This document shows, one piece after another, positions 1 to 7,046 of a stretch of 64,000 nt of DNA. Position 1 is the first letter of the stretch, and the number at the start of each line of letters is the position of its first letter. Under the pieces are notes generated by a model. The model was not told the origin of the DNA. It was given only the letters and a program-made list of their open reading frames with translations, and made no database searches. The translations under genes were made by a program, and so were the position numbers. The stretch is from Rhizobium sp. C4 (GTDB taxonomy: Bacteria; Pseudomonadota; Alphaproteobacteria; Rhizobiales; Rhizobiaceae), in contig NZ_JAJNCX010000007.1 in NCBI RefSeq assembly GCF_021026315.1, forward strand, positions 62,001-126,000. The letters run 5' to 3'.

Positions 1-215
1 GTGTAACCGGACGCGGCGGCGCGGAAATGTCTCGCCTCTTCCTTGCGCAAGGGGTCCGCTTCGAAATCCGCGAACGCGATCCTGCGCCAGAAATCATACG
101 GGTTTTCGTCGCCGGCCAGGTTTGTGCCGAGCGACAGGAAGGCAGGGTCGGACGGATAGCCATGGCGGTCGAACTGCCATGCGCCGAGTTCTGGTCGCCA
201 GCTCCAGTCCTTCAT
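1..215 (-). CDS. AraC-like transcriptional regulator, N-terminal fragment (cut by window edge)
   Basis: An open frame reads leftward from an ATG at 215 and runs off the window start without a stop, giving about 71 residues. It begins MKDWSWRPELGAWQF and contains FWRRIAFADFEAD, which resembles the start of the ligand-binding half of rhizobial AraC-family activators. The helix-turn-helix half would lie beyond the window, so the family call is tentative. It is divergent from the MFS transporter starting at 312, with a gap of about 96 bases, so it may control that transporter; this is inference. Confidence 0.6.
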   Translation of the reverse strand, partial: MKDWSWRPELGAWQFDRHGYPSDPAFLSLGTNLAGDENPYDFWRRIAFADFEADPLRKEEARHFRAAASGY

Positions 216-311
216 CTTCGCTCACTCACGTCCTGCGTCGCGTGCGATGCCCGGTTGCCTATCGTCAATCGCCGACGTAATCATCATCTCATTCACACAA
301 CGGGGGGCAGG

Positions 312-1577
312 ATGAGTGAAGATCAGGGCACTGTCGCAGTATCGGGCAAGGTTTCTGCGCTGGTTGTTACACAGGCCCTGAGCGCTTTCAACAATAATCA
401 ACTGCGCGGTGCGATGCTGACACTTCTGGGGTTCGGCCAGCTGCGCGCATTTGGACTTGCGCCCGAAACGATTGTCGCGCTCAGCACATTGCTCATCGTA
501 ACACCGATTTTCCTTCTTTCGCTCCCTGCCGGAAGGCTTGCCGACCGGAGGTCGAAGGCATTGATGATCCGCGCCTGCAAGCTCGTGGAGCTTGCCGTCT
601 TCATCATCGTCGCACTCGCGCTCTCGACCGGCAATGGAGAATTGCTGCTGGTCAGCCTGCTTCTGGCGGGCCTCGAAACGGCCTTCTTTGGGCCAGCGAA
701 GCTTGGCATCCTGCCGGAGCTTGTGAGCCCCGACCGTCTGATCGACGCGAATGCCTGGATGGGGGCGACCAACACGCTGGCTATCCTGGCCGGTCTGATC
801 ACCGGGAGCCTGCTGCTGTTTTTCCCGCAAGGCGTGCTGCTGGTGGCAGCACTCGGCGTCCTGACAGCGTTGCTCGGGCTGGTGGCAGCTTTTGCGATCC
901 CCAGACAGAAGGCCGTTGCCGGTTCATCGCCACCCCTGCGCAGTCTGGCGCAGGACCTTGGAGACCTTCGCCGGCTCTGCCACGAACAGCCGGTGCTGCG
1001 ATGGCCTCTCATCGGTCGCAGCTGGTTCTGGTATCAGGGAGCCATTACCACATCCCTGATGCCACTCTTGCCGGGCGCCATGCCGGGACAGTCGACTGCC
1101 TATGCGACGATGATCTTCATTGCCACCGCGGCTGGGTTCTGTCTCGGCGCTTTCGGTTCTCGCTTTCTCGTGGGGGGGCGGAGTGGCGACCTATCGGCAC
1201 TCGCGCTGCTATTCGCTGTCATCGCACTGCCGGCGATCGACATTCCTTTCGCCGTGCAGGCCAACCAGCCCATTCGTCTACTTGCCGATATCTTCGTGCT
1301 TTCTGCAGGAACGGGCCTGTTTCTAGTTCCACTCAATACCGTTCTGCAAAGCGAGACCCCGCCTGCTTTCAGAGCGCGGCTGATCGGCACGGGTGACATG
1401 GTGAGCGGTCTTGCCATGATGCTCTCAGGTGTGACGATCCTCGCGCTGGAAGCTCTTTCGGTGTCGATGCCTTTCATGTTCCTGATTGTCGGCGGACTGA
1501 CGGCGGTGGTCGCCGTCCTGACGCTTCGCCCCGCTCTGCCGGCTGTCCGCGCTTTGGGCCGGGCGGCACAGGCGTAA
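312..1577 (+). CDS. MFS transporter, LplT-like
   Basis: A 421-residue inner-membrane protein with about ten to twelve hydrophobic helices. The major facilitator motif between helices 2 and 3 is seen as PAGRLADRRSK at about residues 71-82. The segment AFFGPAKLGILPELV resembles the LplT lysophospholipid transporter branch (AxFGPaKygilPel). Substrate is unknown; a lysophospholipid or drug exporter is possible. I chose the ATG at 312, preceded by a GGGGGGCAGG purine run, over a longer upstream in-frame extension that would add 95 non-hydrophobic residues and overlap the divergent AraC-like gene. Confidence 0.85.
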   Translation: MSEDQGTVAVSGKVSALVVTQALSAFNNNQLRGAMLTLLGFGQLRAFGLAPETIVALSTLLIVTPIFLLSLPAGRLADRRSKALMIRACKLVELAVFIIVALALSTGNGELLLVSLLLAGLETAFFGPAKLGILPELVSPDRLIDANAWMGATNTLAILAGLITGSLLLFFPQGVLLVAALGVLTALLGLVAAFAIPRQKAVAGSSPPLRSLAQDLGDLRRLCHEQPVLRWPLIGRSWFWYQGAITTSLMPLLPGAMPGQSTAYATMIFIATAAGFCLGAFGSRFLVGGRSGDLSALALLFAVIALPAIDIPFAVQANQPIRLLADIFVLSAGTGLFLVPLNTVLQSETPPAFRARLIGTGDMVSGLAMMLSGVTILALEALSVSMPFMFLIVGGLTAVVAVLTLRPALPAVRALGRAAQA

Positions 1578-1652
1578 ACGGACCCAAGCGCGCTTTGCAC
1601 GCCAGCCGATCTCTGGTCTAAGATGGGACGACTCAAGATACCTGGAGCCCGC

Positions 1653-3611
1653 ATGCATTCTCCCAAACTTGGCGCAACGCTTCTTTCCAACGGCACGCAG
1701 TTTGGCGTGTGGTCGGAACATGCAGCGGCCATCGACCTTTGCCTCTACGCCCCGGATGGCGTGACGGAGATCGTGCGTTTGCCGATGGAGCGCGGGGTGG
1801 ACGACGTGTTCCGTGCCTTTGCCGAAGGTCTGGGCGAGGGCGCGCTTTATGGCTTCCGGGCGTCCGGATCCTATGCGCCGGATCATGGTCTGTGGTTCGA
1901 CGATGCGAAGCTGCTGGTGGACCCATATGCGAAGGAACTCGACCGGCCCTTCGTCTACTCGCCCCGGCTTTCGAGCTTCGGAGACGACACGGCCGATATC
2001 GTGCCCAAGGCGCGGGTCGTGGGGCAGACGCTGGTCAGCGTCGAGCCGCCCCGTTTCCAGCCCGGCGGCTTTGTCTATGAGGTGGCGGTCAAGCCGTTCA
2101 CGATCCTGAACGAGGATGTGCCGGCCGCGCAGCGCGGCACGGTGGCGGCGCTTGCCCATCCGTCGGTCATTGCGCATCTGAAGCGGCTGGGCGTCGATGC
2201 CATCGAACTGATGCCGATCACGGCCTGGATCGATGAGCGGCATCTGCCGCCGCTTGGACTCTCCAACGGCTGGGGCTATAATCCCATTGCCTTCATGGCG
2301 CTCGACCCGCGTCTCTGCTCCGGCGGTCTTGCCGAATTGCGCGAGACGGTGGCCTCGCTGCATGCCGAGGGCATCGGCGTGATCCTCGATCTCGTCTTCA
2401 ACCATTCGGGTGAGAGCGACCGCTATGGCGCGACGCTGTCCATGCGCGGGCTCGACAATCTCGCCTATTACCGCCATCTGCCCGGCGAGCGCGGCATTCT
2501 CGTCAACGATACCGGCTGCGGCAATACGCTGTCGCTGGACCATCCGATTGCCGGCGGGCTGGTGGTGGATACGCTGGCGCATTTCGTCTCCGAGGCCGGC
2601 ATTGACGGGTTTCGTTTCGATCTCGCCCCGGTTCTGGGTCGCGAGGAGACCGGGTTCAATCCGAATGCGGCGCTCTTCCAGGCGATCAAAAGTCATCCGC
2701 TTCTCTCCGACCGGGTGATGATCGCCGAGCCCTGGGATATCGGCCCCGGCGGCTATCAGCTCGGCAATTTCCCGGATGATTATCTCGAATGGAACGACCG
2801 GGCGCGTGATGACATGCGGCGCTTCTGGCGCGGCGACGGGCATATGGTCGGGGCGCTGGCGACGGTGCTGGCCGGCTCCTCGCCAATCTTCGGGCGCTAT
2901 GGCGGAAAGCGGACGCGCAGCGTCAATTTCCTTGCCGCACATGACGGGTTCACGCTGTTCGATCTCGTCTCGCATGCAGGCAAGCACAATGAGGCGAATG
3001 GCGAGGACAATCGCGACGGCCATAACGAAAACCATTCGTGGAACAATGGCGCCGAAGGGCTGACCGAGGATGTCTCGATCAATGCGGCGCGGCGGCGCGA
3101 TGTGAAAGCGCTCCTTGCGACACTGTTTGCCGCGCGCGGCACGGTGATGCTGACCATGGGCGACGAGGGCGGCCGCAGCCAGCAGGGCAACAACAATGCC
3201 TATTGCCAGGACAATGCGATCACCTGGCTCGACTGGGAGCTGCTGGACGAGGAACTGGTGCTCTACACGCGCTTCCTCGCCGGTCTGCGCAAGCGTTTCG
3301 ATGTCTTCGCGCGTGCCGATTTCTTCACCGGCGTTGACGAGGATATTGCGTGGCTCTCGCCCACCGGCGCTCCGATGACGGTCGGCGAATGGGAGGCGGA
3401 AGATCAGGGGCAGCTTGCCATGATCGTCAGGACGCGCGACGTGCTGAAGGGTGTCGGAACGCGTCTGGCCGTGCTCTTCAACCGCGGCGGCGGACCTGTC
3501 TCCTTCCGGTTGCCGGGGCTCCTGTGGCACGAGCTTGAGGGCGGGCAGGGCGGATCGACATTTACCGTTCCGGCGCGTAGCGTTCTCTTTGCCGTTGAAG
3601 AACCGCAATAA
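1653..3611 (+). CDS. glgX: Glycogen debranching enzyme GlgX (GH13 isoamylase type)
   Basis: Hydrolyses alpha-1,6 branches of phosphorylase-limit glycogen in the cytoplasm. The 652-residue protein has an N-terminal CBM48-like region (about residues 5-100) followed by the GH13 barrel. Catalytic residues are visible: nucleophile Asp323 in GFRFDLAPVLGR, acid/base Glu359 in MIAEPWD, and the transition-state Asp431 in AAHDGFTLFDLVSH. An in-frame ATG exists 30 bases upstream at 1623, but the ATG at 1653 (MHSPKLGATLL) has a GGAG six bases away and matches the family start. No other glg gene is in the window, so this copy is apart from a glgBCAP cluster here. Confidence 0.93.
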   Translation: MHSPKLGATLLSNGTQFGVWSEHAAAIDLCLYAPDGVTEIVRLPMERGVDDVFRAFAEGLGEGALYGFRASGSYAPDHGLWFDDAKLLVDPYAKELDRPFVYSPRLSSFGDDTADIVPKARVVGQTLVSVEPPRFQPGGFVYEVAVKPFTILNEDVPAAQRGTVAALAHPSVIAHLKRLGVDAIELMPITAWIDERHLPPLGLSNGWGYNPIAFMALDPRLCSGGLAELRETVASLHAEGIGVILDLVFNHSGESDRYGATLSMRGLDNLAYYRHLPGERGILVNDTGCGNTLSLDHPIAGGLVVDTLAHFVSEAGIDGFRFDLAPVLGREETGFNPNAALFQAIKSHPLLSDRVMIAEPWDIGPGGYQLGNFPDDYLEWNDRARDDMRRFWRGDGHMVGALATVLAGSSPIFGRYGGKRTRSVNFLAAHDGFTLFDLVSHAGKHNEANGEDNRDGHNENHSWNNGAEGLTEDVSINAARRRDVKALLATLFAARGTVMLTMGDEGGRSQQGNNNAYCQDNAITWLDWELLDEELVLYTRFLAGLRKRFDVFARADFFTGVDEDIAWLSPTGAPMTVGEWEAEDQGQLAMIVRTRDVLKGVGTRLAVLFNRGGGPVSFRLPGLLWHELEGGQGGSTFTVPARSVLFAVEEPQ

Positions 3612-3669
3612 TTCCGGCATGTTGCCGCGCTATTGATATTCTTACGACTGACTTTGCACGGAATTTCTC

Positions 3670-4152
3670 ATGCCCCCTAAAATTCACCTGAAGGATGTTC
3701 CCGCGCTCATCGGCACCGAGGTGGGCGTATCTGAGTGGATCACCGTCGATCAGGCGATGATCGACAAATTCGCCGATGCGACGCTCGACCATCAGTTCAT
3801 CCATGTCGATCCCGAGCGCGCCAAGGACACACCCTTCGGCACGACGATCGCCCATGGCTTCCTGTCGCTGTCGCTGCTCTCTGCCATGAACGCCTCCGGC
3901 GCGCCGCAGATCATCGAACAGAAGATGGGGATCAATTACGGGTTCGAGAAAATCCGTCTCATGTCGCCGGTCAAGTCCGGTTCGCGGGTGCGTGGCCGCT
4001 TCAAGATCGACGATGCGCGCTTTCGCGGCGGCAACATGCTGATGATCACATACAACGTGACGGTGGATATCGAGAACGAGACAAAGCCGGCGCTGACGGC
4101 GACCTGGATTACCATCGTGCAATTCGATCCGGCGGATCGTCCGGCGCTGTGA
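3670..4152 (+). CDS. MaoC-like hot-dog dehydratase / enoyl-CoA hydratase (NodN-like)
   Basis: A 160-residue single hot-dog domain protein. The hydratase motif D-x4-H is present as Asp40 and His45 in DHQFIH, followed by PFGTTIAHGFLSLSLL, which forms the substrate pocket in (R)-specific enoyl-CoA hydratases. Rhizobial relatives include the nodulation protein NodN. It probably hydrates a 2-enoyl-CoA thioester, but the physiological substrate cannot be read from sequence. It stands alone, 58 bases after glgX, and faces the convergent LysR gene. Confidence 0.85.
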   Translation: MPPKIHLKDVPALIGTEVGVSEWITVDQAMIDKFADATLDHQFIHVDPERAKDTPFGTTIAHGFLSLSLLSAMNASGAPQIIEQKMGINYGFEKIRLMSPVKSGSRVRGRFKIDDARFRGGNMLMITYNVTVDIENETKPALTATWITIVQFDPADRPAL

Positions 4153-4224
4153 CGCCCGCCATTGATGCTTCGATGCTTCGATACGCGCGCTTTGCGCGCT
4201 CCTCAGCATGAGGGTGGCACAGCC

Positions 4225-5160
4225 TCAGACGATCGGCCGTTCCTGTTGCTCGATCTGCTGCGCCTCGCCCAGGATCCATTCGCGGAAGGCGAGGATGCGC
4301 GGGTCGTTGGCGCTTTGCTCCGGATAGACGAGAAAGTAGGCGAACTCGGCCGGGATGCGGATGCCGAGTTCGAAGGGCTGGACGAGCCGGCCTTCCGCCA
4401 GATCGTTGGCGACGATGGCGAAATCGGCCAGCGCCACGGCAACGCCGCTGAGTGCCGCCTCGATCGCGTCCGATGAGGACGAGAAGGACAGCACGCTGCG
4501 GTCATCGAAGTCGGGAATGCCGGCAGCGGCCATCCAGACATTCCAGTTGGGCCAGGTGATGCCCTGTCCAGACCATTCGACATGGGCGAGTGTGTGCTGC
4601 AGCAGGTCGCGCGGCTCCTTCAGCGGGCGCTCCGCGTTCAAGAGACGGGGGCTGCAGACCGGTACGATGACATTGCCGAACAGACGTTCCGAACGCAGGC
4701 CTTCGTAGTGCCCGGTGCCGAAGCGGATGGCGAGGTCGATATCGTCGAGATCGAAATTGCGCGTGTCGTAGGAAATGTCGAAGCGCAGGTCGATGCCGGG
4801 GTTCAGGCGGCGGAACTGCACGACCTTCAGCATCAGCCATTTGGTGGCTAGCTCCACCGGCACGCTGATGCGCAGCGCCGTCGAGCCGCGCGAAAGCTTC
4901 TGGATGCGCGAGGCGGCGCGCGTCAGCGTTTCGATCGATTCCTCGGCCGCGTCGCAGAAGATCGTTCCGGCCTCGGTGAGCCGCAGGCTGCGGCCGGCGC
5001 GGTGAAAGAGGAGGGCTCCCAGCTGATCCTCGATCTCCTTGATCTGATGGCTGACGGCGGCCGGCGTCAGGCCCAATTCATCCGCCGCGCGGGTGAAATT
5101 GAGGTGCCGGCGGGCCGCCAGCAGGGTCTTCAAGGCGCGGGTTCCGGGAATGAACAGCAT
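4225..5160 (-). CDS. LysR-family transcriptional regulator, GcvA-like
   Basis: A 311-residue LysR-type regulator. The winged helix-turn-helix lies at about residues 8-66 (NFTRAADELGLTPAAVSHQI), with the FTRAA/AAVSHQI signature of the GcvA/AmpR branch. The remainder is the periplasmic-binding-like effector domain. It is divergently transcribed from the small gene at 5280; a perfect TTCAAA-N5-TTTGAA inverted repeat lies six bases before its start codon and is a candidate operator. Its target genes are not evident beyond the small neighbour. Confidence 0.88.
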   Translation of the reverse strand: MLFIPGTRALKTLLAARRHLNFTRAADELGLTPAAVSHQIKEIEDQLGALLFHRAGRSLRLTEAGTIFCDAAEESIETLTRAASRIQKLSRGSTALRISVPVELATKWLMLKVVQFRRLNPGIDLRFDISYDTRNFDLDDIDLAIRFGTGHYEGLRSERLFGNVIVPVCSPRLLNAERPLKEPRDLLQHTLAHVEWSGQGITWPNWNVWMAAAGIPDFDDRSVLSFSSSSDAIEAALSGVAVALADFAIVANDLAEGRLVQPFELGIRIPAEFAYFLVYPEQSANDPRILAFREWILGEAQQIEQQERPIV

Positions 5161-5166
5161 CGCAAC

Positions 5167-5183
5167 TTCAAAAATAATTTGAA
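5167..5183. promoter_or_regulatory. Inverted repeat, candidate LysR operator
   Basis: TTCAAA, five-base spacer AATAA, TTTGAA: a perfect dyad in the 119-base gap between the divergent LysR gene (start 5160) and the small gene (start 5280). LysR regulators bind such short A/T-rich dyads, usually close to their own promoter. Assignment is by position only. Confidence 0.4.
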
Positions 5184-5279
5184 AGAGAGAGAAAAATTAT
5201 CAGTTTCTCTTTTTGTTATCAATGCGTCATAAGCTCCCTCACAAGGAAACATCAAAGATAAATAAAAAGGAGTGGCGAC

Positions 5280-5492
5280 ATGGCACACGAAGTCACCAAG
5301 ATCATGGAAATTCTCAAAATCCGCCGCTCGCAGCAGCGCCTCTCCCATGCCCTGCACAGCGTTCCGGATTTCCTCAAGTCCGATATCGGCGTCGAGGGCG
5401 CACCCGTGACCCGCGCGCATTATGGCGACCTGCATTCGGCAGCCTCCGTTGCGCGCGTGTCGACGGCGCATCGCCAGGTTTCGGCGTTCTGA
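5280..5492 (+). CDS. Small protein with DUF1127-like core
   Basis: A 70-residue basic protein with a good AAGGAG ribosome site seven bases before ATG. The middle segment RRSQQRLSHALHSVPDFLKSDIGV resembles the DUF1127/YjiS pattern (Arg-rich helix, then L-x-x-D-I-G). The C-terminal half, rich in Ser, Ala and His, is not part of that domain. DUF1127 proteins in Agrobacterium have been linked to RNA turnover and phosphate or carbon physiology, but this one cannot be assigned a role. It is followed by a clear intrinsic terminator, so it is likely expressed as a single-gene unit divergent from the LysR gene. Confidence 0.65.
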   Translation: MAHEVTKIMEILKIRRSQQRLSHALHSVPDFLKSDIGVEGAPVTRAHYGDLHSAASVARVSTAHRQVSAF

Positions 5493-5517
5493 TCCGAACG
5501 ATACTGTTGAACAAAAG

Positions 5518-5549
5518 GCCCGGTGCAGTTCCATGCGCCGGGCTTTTTA
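5518..5549 (+). terminator. Intrinsic terminator of the small gene
   Basis: Stem GCCCGGTGCA / TGCGCCGGGC (one G-U pair), short loop, then TTTTTA. It lies 26 bases past the stop at 5492. Confidence 0.8.
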
Positions 5550-5751
5550 TTGCGGCTGTTCGTTTGCCGGGTTTTATGTTGCTTCGATCAACCGATGATG
5601 CCGTCTTTGAATCGCGCAGAAATATTAGTTTTCAATAATATAATTTTTCCAACAAGATGTAGTAATATTGGCGCCGTCATTTTTTTGTCATGATATGAAT
5701 ATGCGATTCGGTCTGTTGGACTGAAATGCGCGTAGGACGGGGTAACGACAG

Positions 5752-6543
5752 GTGGCGATCATATCGTTGGCGAATGCCAAGGGTGGCTCGGGGAAGACGA
5801 CGGCGGCGGTTCTCCTGGCAGCGGCTTATGCTCGTAAGGACAAGCGTGTTCTGGTTCTCGATTGCGACCGGTTCTCAAGCGCGACCGACTGGTGCGCCAA
5901 GGCGGGTGGCAAGATCGATGCCATCAGCGGCATTTCGGCTTCCAATCTTGCCGAACATCTTCGGCGCAATCGCGGGCACTACAAGCATATCATCATCGAT
6001 CTTTCCGGCGCGTCGGACATGCTGATTGCGCTGGCTTCGGGGCTTTCCGATCTGGTTCTGGTGCCCGTGCAAGGCAGTGTGCTCGACGGGCAGGGCGCGG
6101 TGCATGTCTTCAATATCATTGAAATGGTGATGCAGAATACGCGCTGCCGGGTGCGGCGCGCGGTGCTGCTCTCCCGCGTCAATCCGCTGGTGACGACGCG
6201 GTCGCTGCGCAAGGTGCAGGCGATGCTGGATGAGAAGGGCATTTCGATGCTCTCCACGCCCATTGTCGAACGCAGCGCCTATCGCGACATGTTCGAGAAG
6301 GGGTGCCTTCTGGATGAGCTCGATCCGGCAAAGACGAGCAATATCGACAAGGCCATCGCCAATATGACGGCGCTGTTGCGCGAGGTGAAGACCTTCATCG
6401 CGGATGACGAGGATGCGCAGGCGCCCTATTCGGGCATCTGCTTCGGAGAGGAGCGCGCCGAACCGTTGCCGGTCAAGCGCGATCCCTTCAGGCGTTACGC
6501 GGCAGCGTCGCTGGCGCCTTCGTTGAGCATGCCCAGAGCATAG
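5752..6543 (+). CDS. ParA-family ATPase, VirC1-like orphan
   Basis: A 263-residue P-loop ATPase with a GTG start. The deviant Walker A KGGSGKTT sits at residues 10-17, the switch segment DCDRFSSATDW follows, and Walker B is in HIIIDLSG at about residues 79-86. The C-terminal motif ERSAYRDMFEKGCLL resembles that of VirC1 and conjugation- or plasmid-associated ParA proteins rather than chromosomal Soj. No parB or parS-like partner is next to it. Its 3' end overlaps the convergent soxG by 49 bases. Role unknown: positioning of a cellular cargo is the family expectation. Confidence 0.85.
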   Translation: MAIISLANAKGGSGKTTAAVLLAAAYARKDKRVLVLDCDRFSSATDWCAKAGGKIDAISGISASNLAEHLRRNRGHYKHIIIDLSGASDMLIALASGLSDLVLVPVQGSVLDGQGAVHVFNIIEMVMQNTRCRVRRAVLLSRVNPLVTTRSLRKVQAMLDEKGISMLSTPIVERSAYRDMFEKGCLLDELDPAKTSNIDKAIANMTALLREVKTFIADDEDAQAPYSGICFGEERAEPLPVKRDPFRRYAAASLAPSLSMPRA

Positions 6544-7046
6544 GTCGAGAACGACCGCCAGCATTCGACATGGAACGTGTCGGCGCTCTTCTTCCAGACG
6601 ATCACCTCGATCTTGCCGAGCACGGTGCGGGCGCATTTGCCGACCGGGAAGGCGGTGTCGCGGAGATCCAGCGGGCAAGCGGCATTGATGGCGGCGGCGG
6701 CCATCGGCCCCTTCACCTCGAAACCCGTATTGCGATGCGAAACGTCGGTCGCCGAATGCAGCACGTTCACGCCGGCGAGAAGCGCCATCATGTCGGCACC
6801 GCTGGCGTCGATCAGCAGCCATTCGTCGGGGCCGAGCCAGAGGGCCGCGCGGCCATCCTTTTCGGCAGAGGTGAGCGGCGCGGTCGGCAGCGTCACGCCA
6901 AGCGCCTTCGAGAGTGTTGCGACAGCATCCGCGTCAGCGCGCAGCGAAAGCCGCGTCATGGGCTGAAGCGGCGTCACCGAGGCGGTGCCGGAGCCGGATG
7001 CGCTCAGCTTCTGGGGGAGGGTACGTGTTGCCTGAGCCTCAAGCAT
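6495..7046 (-). CDS. soxG: Sarcosine oxidase gamma subunit SoxG
   Basis: Small subunit of heterotetrameric sarcosine oxidase, which demethylates sarcosine to glycine, feeding the methyl group to tetrahydrofolate and electrons to oxygen. The 183-residue protein has the SoxG signature LWLGPDEWLLI and the GcvT-like pattern HRNTGFEVKGPMA. I chose the ATG at 7046, which overlaps the soxA stop in ATGCTTGA and indicates translational coupling; an upstream in-frame start would extend further into soxA. Last gene of soxBDAG; its end overlaps the convergent ParA gene. Confidence 0.92.
   Translation of the reverse strand: MLEAQATRTLPQKLSASGSGTASVTPLQPMTRLSLRADADAVATLSKALGVTLPTAPLTSAEKDGRAALWLGPDEWLLIDASGADMMALLAGVNVLHSATDVSHRNTGFEVKGPMAAAAINAACPLDLRDTAFPVGKCARTVLGKIEVIVWKKSADTFHVECWRSFSTYALGMLNEGASDAAA

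Noticed and set aside
1425..3620. 731-residue open frame antisense to glgX
   Set aside because: glgX shows all GH13 catalytic motifs; the antisense frame has shadow composition.
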